Shown one piece after another: positions 8,488 to 18,290 of a stretch of DNA of 64,000 bases; positions within the stretch are counted from its first letter, which is position 1; each line of letters starts with the position of its first letter. The position numbers and the translations under genes are program-made. The notes beneath the pieces are model-generated. The model was given only the letters and a program-made list of their open reading frames with translations, was not told the origin of the DNA and did not search any database. Source of the stretch: Bacteroidia bacterium (GTDB taxonomy: Bacteria > Bacteroidota > Bacteroidia > B-17B0 > Aurantibacillaceae); contig BPGX01000009.1 in assembly GCA_026003255.1 (NCBI GenBank), positions 1 through 64,000 of the forward strand, given 5' to 3'.

Positions 8488-10623
8488 ATGAAATTTTGTA
8501 TTCTGCTATCTTTATTTTTTACATTAAATTTTTTTTACTCTCAATCTCCATTTAATAATGATCTTAAATGGGCTTTAAATAATTATCAAAGCCAACCATT
8601 ACATTTAATAGTACAAGCGAATCAAATTGATAAATTTTTATATCAATGCCAACAATTTCCTCAAGCTATAAAAAATCTTTATTTTGTAAAAAATCTGGTG
8701 AGATGTGTCATATACGATACCAGTTTTCTATTTCGTGCCGTTAGGGAAAAATGGATTGTCCGTGCAGAAATGTACAAACCCAAAAAGTTTAAGCCATTAA
8801 ACGATACGATGGTAGTAAGAAACCGCATTTTACCTGTCAAACAAGGGCTACCTCCCCTTACTCAATCGTACGATGCTACCGGAGTGTTGTTTGGACTGAT
8901 AGATAGTGGTATTGATTTCTCTCACCCGGATTTTAAGGATAGTAATGGGAATACAAGAATTTTGTATATCTGGGACCAAACCGTTACATCGCCTACCAAT
9001 TCTCCCAATCCTTTTGGTTATGGACAGGAATGGGATTCTACCAGTATCAACAACGGAACATGTACGCATAATGATTTGACTTATTGGGGACACGGCACAC
9101 ACGTCGCAGGAATTGCGGCAGGTAACGGATCTGCAACCGGCACTCATCAAGGTTGTGCAGCCAAAGCAACGATTATTGCTGTTGCACTTGATTTTAACTC
9201 AAATACTCCTGTAATTGCCGATGCCGTTCAATACCTTGTGAACAAAGCCCCTGCTTTGAATATGCCTATTTCCATCAATGCCAGTGTAGGCGATTATTAT
9301 GGAAGCCATGATGCTACGGACTTACAATCTCAAATGATTGTGTCATTAATTTCAAATGTGCCTGGACGTTTGATGAGTGCTGCTGCTGGAAATGCAGGAA
9401 ATATCAAATTTCATGCACACACGATTTGTTCAAATTCGAATGATACTTTATTTACCTGGTTAGAAAACAATTCAGCTAATACATTTGACTATTGGTTATA
9501 CGCGGATACGAATGATATTAAAAATGTTCAAATCAGTGTTGGTTGCAATCGTCCTGATTTTTCTTATATTGGAAACATTGGTTTTAAGTCCTATAATTAT
9601 GCTCTATCTTTTATTCAACACGATACTTTGAAAAACAATAACAATCAGAGAATAGGTATTATTCACAGTTCAGCAAGCATTAATTCATTTGGAGTATACG
9701 AGTTATATATTCAAATTAGCGTCGATAGTACTGGTTATTTATGGAGCATTGAAAGTAAAGGAAACGGACAACATCATGCGTGGAACTTTGATTTTAAGAG
9801 TACTAATTTGCCCACATTTACTCAATATCCTAAAATGCAATACTATGTGATGCCCGATACTGTTTCATCCATAGTAAGCGGATTTCAGTGTAGTTCTGAA
9901 ATCATTACTGTTGGAAATTATGTGAATTTGAAACAATACTATGACTATAACAATGTATTACAAACAACTTCAGAGACGGCTGGACAATTGGCTTATCATA
10001 GCAGTGCTGGTCCTACACGAACAGGACTATTAAAACCAGATATAACTGCTTCTGGCAATAGTATTTTTTCCTGTGTGGCAATGGGTATGCAATCAAATCT
10101 TATTGCAAATTATCCAAATTATTTGGCACCGGGAGGTTATCATGTTTTAGGTGGTGGAACATCAGCAGCTTCGCCAGTTGTAGCCGGGCTGGGCTTATTG
10201 TATTTACAGGCCTTTCCAAATGCTACCAATCAACAATTCAAAAATGCTGTTACAAGTTGCGCATACTCGGATATTTTTACCGGAACAACTTTACCTAATA
10301 ACAAGTGGGGTTATGGAAAATTAGATGGATTAGCAACTTTTACTTGTTCTCCATTGAACGCTAATAATAATGATGTTTTACAAAGTAAAAATATTGTTGT
10401 TTATCCCAATCCATCTAATGAAAAAAATATTTTTATTAAATCCAATTATACTGTTAATGAAATTCAATGTTATGATGTGTCAGGAAGAAAAGTAAATTTT
10501 CAATGGCAAAAATCTTACGATAAAAGTAACAGTATAGAACTTTTATTTCAGCAAAAAGGTTTTTATTTATTAAGGATAAATGTTGACAATGAGATTGTAT
10601 TCAAATCCGTAATAGTAAATTAA
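8488..10623 (+). CDS. Secreted S8 subtilisin-like protease with type IX sorting domain
   Basis: A 711-residue secreted serine protease. It has a signal peptide (residues 1-19, cleavage near FFYSQS) and a catalytic triad split as in S8 proteases: D139 in LIDSGIDFSHPDF, H202 in GHGTHVAGIAAG, S559 in GGGTSAASPVVAG. The large insert between H and S (about residues 260-550) is typical of Bacteroidota subtilases. The C-terminal about 75 residues (VVYPNPS, YDVSGRKV, GFYLLRI, ending FKSVIVN) form a type A sorting domain recognised by the type IX secretion system, so the enzyme should be exported through the outer membrane and attached or released. It is monocistronic. The substrate is unknown. Confidence 0.93.
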   Translation: MKFCILLSLFFTLNFFYSQSPFNNDLKWALNNYQSQPLHLIVQANQIDKFLYQCQQFPQAIKNLYFVKNLVRCVIYDTSFLFRAVREKWIVRAEMYKPKKFKPLNDTMVVRNRILPVKQGLPPLTQSYDATGVLFGLIDSGIDFSHPDFKDSNGNTRILYIWDQTVTSPTNSPNPFGYGQEWDSTSINNGTCTHNDLTYWGHGTHVAGIAAGNGSATGTHQGCAAKATIIAVALDFNSNTPVIADAVQYLVNKAPALNMPISINASVGDYYGSHDATDLQSQMIVSLISNVPGRLMSAAAGNAGNIKFHAHTICSNSNDTLFTWLENNSANTFDYWLYADTNDIKNVQISVGCNRPDFSYIGNIGFKSYNYALSFIQHDTLKNNNNQRIGIIHSSASINSFGVYELYIQISVDSTGYLWSIESKGNGQHHAWNFDFKSTNLPTFTQYPKMQYYVMPDTVSSIVSGFQCSSEIITVGNYVNLKQYYDYNNVLQTTSETAGQLAYHSSAGPTRTGLLKPDITASGNSIFSCVAMGMQSNLIANYPNYLAPGGYHVLGGGTSAASPVVAGLGLLYLQAFPNATNQQFKNAVTSCAYSDIFTGTTLPNNKWGYGKLDGLATFTCSPLNANNNDVLQSKNIVVYPNPSNEKNIFIKSNYTVNEIQCYDVSGRKVNFQWQKSYDKSNSIELLFQQKGFYLLRINVDNEIVFKSVIVN

Positions 10624-10627
10624 TTAT

Positions 10628-10897
10628 AACCCAAATTATTCACTAAAAATTTACATACTATCCACTTTGCTTCATTTCATTGATATAAATATTCATAACC
10701 AATTTGGTTTTAAACTGATTATTTAATTTTTTTTGAACCACGAAGCACTCGAAGTTTTTCATAGAAAACACAAAGTATTTCCTGCTTTCAAAATTTATCG
10801 GAACTTTGTGCACTTTTTTATTTTCTTGGTGCCCATTGTGTTTAAATATAAGAGATTTTATAGTAAATTTCACTAAATACTATTGCATAATCTGGGT
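10628..10897 (+). repeat. MITE-like dispersed element, copy 1
   Basis: Lies in the gap 10624-11089. Left end AACCCAAATTATTCA, right end ATTGCATAATCTGGGT: imperfect terminal inverted repeats. The inside has AACCACGAAGCACTCGAAG and CACAAAGTATT, then ACTTTGTGCAC and a CCATTGTGTTTAAA counterpart, which form a nested inverted repeat. It aligns along its length with copies at 13666, 21784 and 28425 (inverted). There is no coding capacity; a 71-codon reverse-strand reading frame over it is not conserved in the other copies. Confidence 0.75.
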
Positions 10898-10977
10898 ATA
10901 ATGTAGATTTACTCAAATGATGCAGTAAAAATTACCATTCTTGCGATTTTGACCTGAAACAACTGTGCTAAACTAAC

Positions 10978-11053
10978 AATGCCGTTTCACTCACAACTCA
11001 TAACTCACAACTCGTCATTCACAATTCATAACTCACAACTCTTCACTCCTAAC
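10978..11053. repeat. Imperfect tandem repeat of ACTCACAACTCATA units
   Basis: About five imperfect copies of a 12-14 bp unit (ACTCACAACTCATA, ACTCACAACTCGTC, ATTCACAATTCATA and so on) lie directly upstream of the GWxTD gene. The function is unknown; it could be slippage-prone spacer DNA. Confidence 0.6.
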
Positions 11054-11089
11054 TATTTTAATTGAATTCTTTTTCTGAACTTTGCAAAG

Positions 11090-12577
11090 ATGAAATTAAA
11101 ATTTGTAACTCTATTATTCTTTATCTATCAGTTTATTTTATCACAAAACAAACCCATTATTTATTGGGATACTTATCTTTTTCATCTACCATATCAGACC
11201 AATAAAAACAACTGTTTTGCAGAAATATCTTTATCAATAGCACCCTACAATCTCAACGTTCAAAAAAATAAAGACAGTAGTTTTTTTGTTACAATAAAAG
11301 GAACAATTGAAATCTACGCCGATTCAAAACTTTTCAAAAAAGATAGTTTTATTGTCAAAAGTCCTTCTGCCAGAAAATTAGAAGAACTTCAATATTTCGG
11401 TTATCTCAAAAGATATTGGTTAGAAAACTTTAAGAACTATACCATTTCTGTGCATATTAAAGATTATTTTACAAAAGATACTTCATTCACTTATCATAGT
11501 CAAAAAAATATTCAAACCAACTTTAAACACGATAGCATTCAATTTTCAAGCATCCAATTCATTGATGTTATAGAAAAATCCGAAAAACAAGATATGTATT
11601 ACAAACACGGCTACACCATTGTTCCCTATAATGACAATTATTTTAATGAAAACTTTGACCAACTTAAATTTTTAGCAGAGATTTATTATGCAGATACCAT
11701 TTTAGGTAAAAATGAACCTTATGTAGTAAATTATAAAATTATTGATAAAGATAATAATAAAATTCTGGAAAATTATGGTGGGTTTAAAAAATTGAATGCT
11801 TCAAAAGTTAATGTTTTAATTACGTCTATGCCGATAAAAGATTTACCATCTGGAAATTATTATTTATTGTTGGAAGTCCGAAACAAAAACAATATCCTGA
11901 TAAGGCAACAAAAGATATTTTTTCAAAGAAAAAGTTATACTGCAAAGAAAAAATTATCAGTAGATGAAGAACTATTCTTTGGCAATCAAAATAATTTAGA
12001 TACGCTCAAAATGTGGACAGAATCCTTGTGGCCAATCGCTAATCAATTAGAAAAAGAATGGATTATCAACCAAAGTATTAATAAAGATGTTCAAATGATG
12101 AAAAATTTTATGATTGATTTTTGGTACAAAAGATCTGCTGATACGGCTTCTCCCGTTGAATTAGCCAAAAAATATTACTCTTTATTAAACTATGTGATGA
12201 AAAATTTCAAATGTGGAAAAATGGCACCCTATAACACCGACAGAGGAAGAGTTTATTTACAATATGGAGAACCAAACCAGCGCGTTATTCAACTTTCAGA
12301 ACCCGGCGCTTATCCTTATGAAATCTGGCAATACTACCGCATTTACGATGCCTCCACCAATCAATTCTTTTCCAATCGTCGTTTTGTTTTTGTGAATAAA
12401 GGAATTGCCGACGAATGCTACACGCTCATCCACAGTGATATGCGAGGCGAATACAACAACCCCAACTGGCAAAGAGAAATTATGAAACACGACCCTTACA
12501 ACATCAACGACCCGTATCAACAACAAAAACTCAATTACGGTAATAACTTTGACAAACTGTATCAAAATCCTCAATAA
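11090..12577 (+). CDS. GWxTD domain-containing protein
   Basis: A 495-residue exported protein with signal peptide (residues 1-18, cleavage after ILSQ). The middle is beta-rich and unassigned. The C-terminal third is a GWxTD domain, recognisable from DFWYKRSAD, NTDRGRVYLQYGEP and YEIWQYYRI. The family is common in Bacteroidota and has no established biochemical role. The stop codon shares one base with the start of the following glycosyltransferase (TAATG), so the two are translated together. This hints at an envelope or glycan role, but that is inference. Confidence 0.85.
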   Translation: MKLKFVTLLFFIYQFILSQNKPIIYWDTYLFHLPYQTNKNNCFAEISLSIAPYNLNVQKNKDSSFFVTIKGTIEIYADSKLFKKDSFIVKSPSARKLEELQYFGYLKRYWLENFKNYTISVHIKDYFTKDTSFTYHSQKNIQTNFKHDSIQFSSIQFIDVIEKSEKQDMYYKHGYTIVPYNDNYFNENFDQLKFLAEIYYADTILGKNEPYVVNYKIIDKDNNKILENYGGFKKLNASKVNVLITSMPIKDLPSGNYYLLLEVRNKNNILIRQQKIFFQRKSYTAKKKLSVDEELFFGNQNNLDTLKMWTESLWPIANQLEKEWIINQSINKDVQMMKNFMIDFWYKRSADTASPVELAKKYYSLLNYVMKNFKCGKMAPYNTDRGRVYLQYGEPNQRVIQLSEPGAYPYEIWQYYRIYDASTNQFFSNRRFVFVNKGIADECYTLIHSDMRGEYNNPNWQREIMKHDPYNINDPYQQQKLNYGNNFDKLYQNPQ

Positions 12578-13596
12578 TGCCTTCGGTTGCTATCTGTATT
12601 CTCAATTACAACGGACTTTCGCTTTTACAACACTATTTACCAATAGTTACTCAACACCATCAACCAAAGGATATTTACATCATTGATAACTGCTCTACCG
12701 ATGAATGTGTAAGCTGGATACAAAAGCACTATCCGGAAATTCACATCATACAAAACACTGAAAATTTGGGCTTTGCAAAAGGATATAACGAAGGATTAAA
12801 ACACATTCAGGCCGATTATTATGTTCTAATGAATAACGATATTCGTACTACTCCAAACTGGTTAGAACCCATCATACAATGGATGGAACTGCATCCTGAA
12901 GTTGCTGTAACAATGCCGAAATTGTTAGATGATAAAACTCCTGAAAAATTTGAATACGCCGGCGCATGTGGTGGTTTCATTGATATTCTGGGCTATCCCT
13001 TTTGCAGAGGAAGAATTTTTTTATCTCTTGAAAAAGACGAGAACCAATACGACAACATACAGGAAATCTTTTGGGCAACCGGCGCATGCATGGTAATAAA
13101 ATCAAAAATATTCTGGGAGGTAGGCGGCTTTGATGATGATTTCTTTGCACACATGGAAGAAATTGATTTATGTTGGCGAATTAAAAATATTGGTTATAAA
13201 ATTTTCGTATTACCTTTCTCTTCCGTTTATCATCTCGGAGGTGGAACATTAAACAAAACTAACCCTCAAAAAACTTACTTAAATTTTAGAAATAGTTTAC
13301 TCACATTAATCAAAAATCATCCCCAAAAATATTTATTCTTCAAAGTTTTTTTACGACTCATTTTAGATGGAATTGCAGGTATAAAATTTTTATTAGAAGG
13401 CCACGGTAAGCACACTATCGCTGTTATTCAAGCACATTTATATTTTTACAAAAATTTCTCCAAGTTCTGGAAAAAAAGAAAAGAATTTGAACAAAAACAT
13501 TCTTTTAAATACACATTTAATCCTGTTTTCAAAAAAAGCATTGTTATTCAACATTATTTATTAGGCAAAAAGAAATTTAGCGAACTTCAAATTTAG
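12577..13596 (+). CDS. Family 2 glycosyltransferase (rhamnosyltransferase-like)
   Basis: A 339-residue cytoplasmic GT-A enzyme transferring a nucleotide-activated sugar to a glycan acceptor. The N-terminal VAICILNYNGL and IIDNCSTDE bind the nucleotide, NNDIRTTPNW contains the DxD-like metal site, and FWATGACMVIKSKIFWEVGG followed by EEIDLCWRIK is the acceptor-side ED motif typical of WbbL-like rhamnosyltransferases. The C-terminus is basic and hydrophobic, possibly a membrane-associating tail. It is coupled to the GWxTD gene. Sugar specificity cannot be read from the sequence. Confidence 0.88.
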   Translation: MPSVAICILNYNGLSLLQHYLPIVTQHHQPKDIYIIDNCSTDECVSWIQKHYPEIHIIQNTENLGFAKGYNEGLKHIQADYYVLMNNDIRTTPNWLEPIIQWMELHPEVAVTMPKLLDDKTPEKFEYAGACGGFIDILGYPFCRGRIFLSLEKDENQYDNIQEIFWATGACMVIKSKIFWEVGGFDDDFFAHMEEIDLCWRIKNIGYKIFVLPFSSVYHLGGGTLNKTNPQKTYLNFRNSLLTLIKNHPQKYLFFKVFLRLILDGIAGIKFLLEGHGKHTIAVIQAHLYFYKNFSKFWKKRKEFEQKHSFKYTFNPVFKKSIVIQHYLLGKKKFSELQI

Positions 13597-13665
13597 CAAT
13601 TCTACAACATTTGCCAAAATAATCTGCGAAAATCTGCTTAAATCCGTGTCATCTGTGTTCTATTT

Positions 13666-13956
13666 AACCCAAATTATGCATTAAAAATTAGCATACTGTA
13701 TACATTTCTTTATTTTATTGGGATTTCAACAAAAATACTCATCACCAATTTGGTATTAATTACTATCATTATTAATTTACTTAAACCACAAAGAATACGA
13801 AGTTTTAGACAAAGAACCACAAAGTATTTCTAGCTTGCAAAATGTATCTGCATTTCGAGGGCTTTGATTATTTTCTTTGTGTTCATTGTGGTTAAAATAT
13901 AAAAGGTTAATTTTATAGAAAATTCAAATTCCATTAATCCTATTGCATAATCTGGG
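13666..13956 (+). repeat. MITE-like dispersed element, copy 2
   Basis: Occupies most of the gap 13597-14061. Ends: AACCCAAATTATGCATTAAA and CTATTGCATAATCTGGGAT. The interior matches copy 1 (CCAATTTGGT; AACCACAAAGAATACGAAG; CACAAAGTATT; TTTGTGTTCATTGTGGTTAA). Just left of it (13621-13665) is a phrase-like unit (TCTGCGAAAATCTGCTTAAA...GTGTCATCTGTGTTC), also found at 16045-16202 and 22153. Confidence 0.78.
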
Positions 13957-14036
13957 ATAATTCGTGCATTCGTGGCAACTTAAAATTTAAAGTTACTCTT
14001 TCTAAATAAAAAATATCCCCATAAATGTTTATTCCT

Positions 14037-14044
14037 TATTTTTG
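14037..14044 (+). promoter_or_regulatory. Bacteroidota -7 promoter element upstream of nuoE
   Basis: TATTTTTG matches TAnnTTTG, 17 bp before the nuoE ATG, consistent with a promoter for nuoE-nuoF. Confidence 0.5.
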
Positions 14045-14061
14045 CACCAAATAAAATAATT

Positions 14062-14643
14062 ATGTCTGCTCAAATACATGGTGTACTTCCGTTTGATAAA
14101 GAAAAAAGAAAACAAATAAAATTCAGCGATGAAGCACTTCAAACTATTGAAAAGATTAAACAAAGATACCCTGAAGGCAAACAAAAATCAGCTCTAATTC
14201 CAGTTCTACACATTGCACAAGCCGAAAACGATGGTTGGTTAAGCCCGGAAGTTATGGATTATGTAGCAGAATTATTAAACATTTCGCCCATTGAAGTATT
14301 TGAAGTAGCCAGTTTTTACACTATGTTTAATCTAAAACCAGTCGGAAAATGTGTGTTAGAAGTTTGTAGAACCTCCTCCTGCTGGCTAAACGGTGCTAAT
14401 GAAATAGTGGCTTATATAGAAAAAAAATTAGGCATCAAAGAAGGTGAAACTACTCCCGATGGAATGTTTACTCTAAAAACCGTGGAATGCCTTGGTTCAT
14501 GCGGCACTGCTCCTATGATGCAATGCGGGGCATCTTACCATGAAAACCTCACTTTTGAAAAGGTGGATGCTATTATTGAAAAATATAGAAGAGAAAACAG
14601 AAGACGCAACTATACTGACTTAGATTGGGAAAACACAAAATAA
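14062..14643 (+). CDS. nuoE: NADH-quinone oxidoreductase subunit E (24 kDa type)
   Basis: The 2Fe-2S thioredoxin-like subunit of the NADH-oxidising module of complex I. 193 residues with VLHIAQAENDGWLSPEVMDY, FYTMFNLKPVGK and the four cluster ligands in CRTSSCW and CLGSCGTAPMMQ. It lies 7 bp upstream of nuoF. nuoG and the membrane subunits are not in the window, so this dimer may work with subunits encoded elsewhere or in another NADH-dependent complex such as a bifurcating hydrogenase. The family is firm. Confidence 0.93.
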   Translation: MSAQIHGVLPFDKEKRKQIKFSDEALQTIEKIKQRYPEGKQKSALIPVLHIAQAENDGWLSPEVMDYVAELLNISPIEVFEVASFYTMFNLKPVGKCVLEVCRTSSCWLNGANEIVAYIEKKLGIKEGETTPDGMFTLKTVECLGSCGTAPMMQCGASYHENLTFEKVDAIIEKYRRENRRRNYTDLDWENTK

Positions 14644-14650
14644 AAAAGTT

Positions 14651-15994
14651 ATGGGAAGAAAATTGTTATTAGATAAAATTCATATACCCGGCATACAATC
14701 GTATGATGTATATCGTGCAAACGGCGGATATACTGCGGTAGAAAAGGCCTTAAAAAACTTTTCTCCAGACCAAATCGTTGAAGAAGTAAAAAAATCGGGA
14801 TTACGCGGACGCGGTGGAGCGGGCTTCCCAACAGGTATGAAATGGAGTTTCCTTGCCAAACCACCCGGTGTGCCTCGTTACCTGCTCTGTAATGCTGACG
14901 AATCAGAACCCGGCACCTTCAAAGACAGATATTTAATGGAGCACATACCTCACTTGCTCATTGAAGGTATGATTATTTCTTCCTACGCGCTCGGTGCCAA
15001 TACTTCTTACATCTACATTCGTGGCGAATATTTCTACGTTTCTCGAATTTTAGAAAAAGCCATTGCTGAAGCGTATGCGAATGGCTGGTTAGGAAAAAAC
15101 ATATTAGGAACCGATTATTCGCTGGATTTATATGTTCAAGTAGGTGCTGGTGCCTATATATGCGGAGAAGAAACAGCATTGATTGAATCATTGGAAGGTA
15201 AACGTGGAAATCCCAGAATCAAACCACCTTTCCCAGCTGTAGCAGGATTATGGGGATGTCCCACTGTCGTTAATAATGTAGAAACTATTTCAGCCGTTGT
15301 GCCTATTATTCAAATGGGTGGCGAAGAATATGCCAAAATCGGAATCGGCAAATCTACTGGTACTAAACTCATTTCTGCTTCCGGACATATCAATAAACCC
15401 GGAGTTTATGAAATAGAACTGGGATTACCCGTTGAAGAATTTATTTATTCAGACGAATATTGTGGAGGAATAAGGGGAGGTAAAAAACTGAAAGCCGTGG
15501 TGGCCGGCGGTTCATCCGTACCAATTTTACCAGCAGAACTAATTCTAAAAACAGCCAAAGGCGAACCACGTTTAATGAGTTATGAAAGCTTAGCCGATGG
15601 TGGTTTTCAAACGGGGACTATGCTTGGTTCGGGCGGTTTTATCGCAATGGATGAAGATACCAGCATTATTGAAAATCTATATACTTTTTCACGATTTTAT
15701 CATCACGAAAGTTGTGGACAATGCTCGCCCTGTCGTGAAGGAACAGGATGGATGGAAAAAATATTGAAAAAATTTTTAGACGGAACGGCTACAATGTCAG
15801 ATATTGACTTATTGTGGGATATTCAAAGTAAAATCGACGGAAGAACAATATGTCCATTAGGAGATGCAGCATCCTGGCCGGTAGCCAGTGCTATTCGCCA
15901 TTTCCGACATGAATTTGAAGAAGCCGTGAGAAATAAAGGTGTAAAAAAAGTAAACCATTACAACAAGCGCTGGGGAGTAAATGAAACAGTTTAA
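14651..15994 (+). CDS. nuoF: NADH-quinone oxidoreductase subunit F (51 kDa type)
   Basis: The NADH- and FMN-binding subunit of the complex I electron-input module. 447 residues with the NADH/FMN site GLRGRGGAGFPTGMKW, FMN-region CNADESEPGTFKDR, GAYICGEETALIESLEG, and the C-terminal N3 [4Fe-4S] ligands ESCGQCSPCREGTGWM plus the distant Cys in TICPLGDA. Electrons pass from NADH through FMN and the 4Fe-4S cluster to NuoE/NuoG. It is paired only with nuoE here. A short repeat-rich gap and then oxyR follow. Confidence 0.95.
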   Translation: MGRKLLLDKIHIPGIQSYDVYRANGGYTAVEKALKNFSPDQIVEEVKKSGLRGRGGAGFPTGMKWSFLAKPPGVPRYLLCNADESEPGTFKDRYLMEHIPHLLIEGMIISSYALGANTSYIYIRGEYFYVSRILEKAIAEAYANGWLGKNILGTDYSLDLYVQVGAGAYICGEETALIESLEGKRGNPRIKPPFPAVAGLWGCPTVVNNVETISAVVPIIQMGGEEYAKIGIGKSTGTKLISASGHINKPGVYEIELGLPVEEFIYSDEYCGGIRGGKKLKAVVAGGSSVPILPAELILKTAKGEPRLMSYESLADGGFQTGTMLGSGGFIAMDEDTSIIENLYTFSRFYHHESCGQCSPCREGTGWMEKILKKFLDGTATMSDIDLLWDIQSKIDGRTICPLGDAASWPVASAIRHFRHEFEEAVRNKGVKKVNHYNKRWGVNETV

Positions 15995-16044
15995 GATGTT
16001 ATTGCAATACTAACAATCTAAAACTATTCGTGCATTATTGGCAA

Positions 16045-16202
16045 CTAAAAAAAATATCTGTGAAAACCCGTATTAATCAGTGTCATCTGTGTTCTATTAA
16101 ATTTTAAGCCACGAATTTCACGAATGTATTAGTGTTATTAGTGGTAATCAAAAAGTATCTGCGAAAATCAGTATTAATCAGCGTTATCAGTGTTCTATTT
16201 AA
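16045..16202 (+). repeat. Tandem pair of phrase-like degenerate repeats
   Basis: Two units of about 50 bp, TATCTGTGAAAACCCG...CATCTGTGTTCTATT (16052-16100) and TATCTGCGAAAATCAG...TATCAGTGTTCTATTT (16156-16200), are separated by CACGAATTTCACGAATG and a TTAGTGTTATTAGTGG stretch. Related units are at 13621-13665 and 22153-22205, and TTCGTGCATT...GGCAACT at 13962 recurs at 16028. The region is non-coding with no known function. Confidence 0.65.
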
Positions 16203-16234
16203 GAATTAGTAAAACAAAATTAGATATTATTTAT

Positions 16235-16242
16235 TACCTTTG
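16235..16242 (+). promoter_or_regulatory. Bacteroidota -7 promoter element upstream of oxyR
   Basis: TACCTTTG matches TAnnTTTG, 21 bp before the oxyR ATG. Confidence 0.45.
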
Positions 16243-16263
16243 TCCTTCTTATAAATTTTATCT

Positions 16264-17196
16264 ATGAACATACAGCAATTAGAATACATTGTCGCACTTT
16301 ATCAATACGGCAATTTTGCCAAAGCCGCCGAAAAATGTTTTGTTACACAACCCACTCTTTCCATGATGGTAAAAAAATTAGAGGAAGAACTCGACCTAAT
16401 TTTGTTTGACAGGAATAAAAATCCTCTTGAACCTACCGAAGAAGGTCTACAAATCATACAGAAAGCACAAAAAATTCTCAACGAAATCGAAGAACTAAAA
16501 TCCATCGCTAAAAGCAGCAAAACAAAACAGCAGGGAAAACTGAAAATTGGGATTATACCAACCCTTGCACCCTATTTGCTTCCATTATTTTTAAAGTCCT
16601 TCACAAAATCTTACCCTGACATTCACCTTGAAATTTATGAAATTACAACAACAGAAATAATTGATCAACTTCACAAAGGGCTTATAGATATTGGTATTTT
16701 AGCCACACCCTTGCACGAAAAAAATTTAATTGAGAAAAAATTATTCATTGAAAAATTTTTTGTATACAGTTCTGAAAAATACTTGCATAAGAAAAAAAGC
16801 ATCAGTATTAAAGACATAAAAAGCACAGAACTATTGTTACTTCGTGAAGGACATTGCCTAAGAAACCAGGTGCTTGATATTTGTCAATCAATTACAAATA
16901 CCTCAATTCAATTTGTCGCCGGTAATTTAGACACGCTCATCAAGTTGATTGACTTTAATGGCGGTACCACCATTCTTCCAGAATTGGTCTTGAAATATCT
17001 CACCAAACAGCAATTAAAAAATGTGATATCATTTGAAAATCCCGTTCCTTCCAGAGAAATCAGCATTGTGCAAAATAAATTATTCATCAAAGAACATCTT
17101 ATTAATGCGCTTTATGATCATATTATCAGTGTTATGAAAGAAGAATTATCCGATTCAAAAAAAGTTAAAATTATTCAACCCACTTTGATAAAATAA
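16264..17196 (+). CDS. oxyR: OxyR-type LysR transcriptional regulator (peroxide sensor)
   Basis: A 310-residue LysR-family regulator. The N-terminal helix-turn-helix (residues about 1-60) reads NIQQLEYIVALYQYGNFAKAA then TQPTLSMMVKKLEEEL. The effector domain contains GHCLRNQVLDIC, with C198 and C207 spaced nine residues apart exactly as the redox-active pair (C199/C208) of E. coli OxyR, so it should form a disulfide with hydrogen peroxide and activate antioxidant genes. FNGGTTILPEL near residue 240 matches OxyR. Its regulon is not adjacent: nuoEF lies upstream and ppx downstream. Confidence 0.92.
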   Translation: MNIQQLEYIVALYQYGNFAKAAEKCFVTQPTLSMMVKKLEEELDLILFDRNKNPLEPTEEGLQIIQKAQKILNEIEELKSIAKSSKTKQQGKLKIGIIPTLAPYLLPLFLKSFTKSYPDIHLEIYEITTTEIIDQLHKGLIDIGILATPLHEKNLIEKKLFIEKFFVYSSEKYLHKKKSISIKDIKSTELLLLREGHCLRNQVLDICQSITNTSIQFVAGNLDTLIKLIDFNGGTTILPELVLKYLTKQQLKNVISFENPVPSREISIVQNKLFIKEHLINALYDHIISVMKEELSDSKKVKIIQPTLIK

Positions 17197-17227
17197 TTTT
17201 TCTTACTATTCGCCCATAAGTTTTTTT

Positions 17228-18175
17228 ATGCGTATTGCAGTTATTGACATGGGCACTAATACATTTAATCTGGTTGTTGCTGAAATTCATCAAAATACCT
17301 TTCAAATATTGTATTCTACAAAAGAACCTGTAAAGCTTGGACAAAAACTAAAAGACCAACATGTTTTATCTCATCATCAGATTGAAAAAATTTTAGAAGT
17401 ACTTCAAAAATATCTTTCAATTGCTCAAAAATTTTCAGTAGATAAAATTCTGGCGTTAGCCACTTCCTCTATTCGCACTGCTCAAAATAAAGAAGAAATA
17501 AAAAAAAATGTAAGGGAAAAACTGAATCTTGATATTCAAATCATAGATGGAGAAAGAGAAGCAGAACTCATTTATCTGGCGAATCACTTTGCTGTCCAAT
17601 CCTGTATAAATAGTGTTAATGACAGGAACTTTTTAATTATGGATATTGGCGGCGGAAGTACTGAGTTTATTCTATCCGATAAGAATAGATCTCTCTGGAA
17701 ACAAAGTTTTTTACTTGGAATGGCGCGACTCATTGATGAATTAAAACCTCAAGACCCTATTCATCCCACCGATATTTTGACTTTGAAAAATTATCTAGAA
17801 AAACATTTGCATCCCTTAAATGCGGCCTTAAAGCAATATCCCACTAAAACATTGGTTGGTTCATCCGGCGTTTTTGATTCCATTGTAGAAATGATTGAAG
17901 CCAATATTCATCCTTTACCAAAAAATGACCAATGTTGCGTTATCTCAAAAAATGATTTTTATACTATCTTTCAGAAAATTTTACCATTACCTTATTCTGA
18001 ACGTTTAAAATTTCCCGGACTTATTGAGATGCGTGCTGATATGGTTACTATGTCTTTATTATTGATTGACTTTGTGTTTACAAATTTTAATTTAGAAAAT
18101 TTTATAGTTTCTTTTTATTCGCTCAAAGAAGGTGTTTTAATTGAAGAAATGAAAAAAGTTTCATCCATTCATTAA
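17228..18175 (+). CDS. Ppx/GppA family exopolyphosphatase
   Basis: A 315-residue actin-fold phosphatase that cleaves terminal phosphate from polyphosphate or pppGpp. N-terminal IAVIDMGTNTFNLVVAE is the phosphate-1 loop; LIMDIGGGSTEFIL is the second loop; IIDGEREAELIY contains the catalytic Glu region. It lacks the C-terminal HD-like domains of long E. coli Ppx, matching the short form common in Bacteroidota. It starts 31 bp after oxyR. The choice between polyphosphate and pppGpp cannot be made here. Confidence 0.88.
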   Translation: MRIAVIDMGTNTFNLVVAEIHQNTFQILYSTKEPVKLGQKLKDQHVLSHHQIEKILEVLQKYLSIAQKFSVDKILALATSSIRTAQNKEEIKKNVREKLNLDIQIIDGEREAELIYLANHFAVQSCINSVNDRNFLIMDIGGGSTEFILSDKNRSLWKQSFLLGMARLIDELKPQDPIHPTDILTLKNYLEKHLHPLNAALKQYPTKTLVGSSGVFDSIVEMIEANIHPLPKNDQCCVISKNDFYTIFQKILPLPYSERLKFPGLIEMRADMVTMSLLLIDFVFTNFNLENFIVSFYSLKEGVLIEEMKKVSSIH

Positions 18176-18290
18176 GCATACGTTATTTATTAGACATTTC
18201 TCAAAAAATATGTTTTTCTTAACAACAGCAGATTTTAGAGATGATTTATTTTCAACAGTTTGTTCGATGTTGTAAAAATAAAGAATAAGT

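Noticed and set aside
10658..10873. A 71-codon minus-strand reading frame
   Set aside because: It lies inside MITE copy 1 and is interrupted in the other copies.
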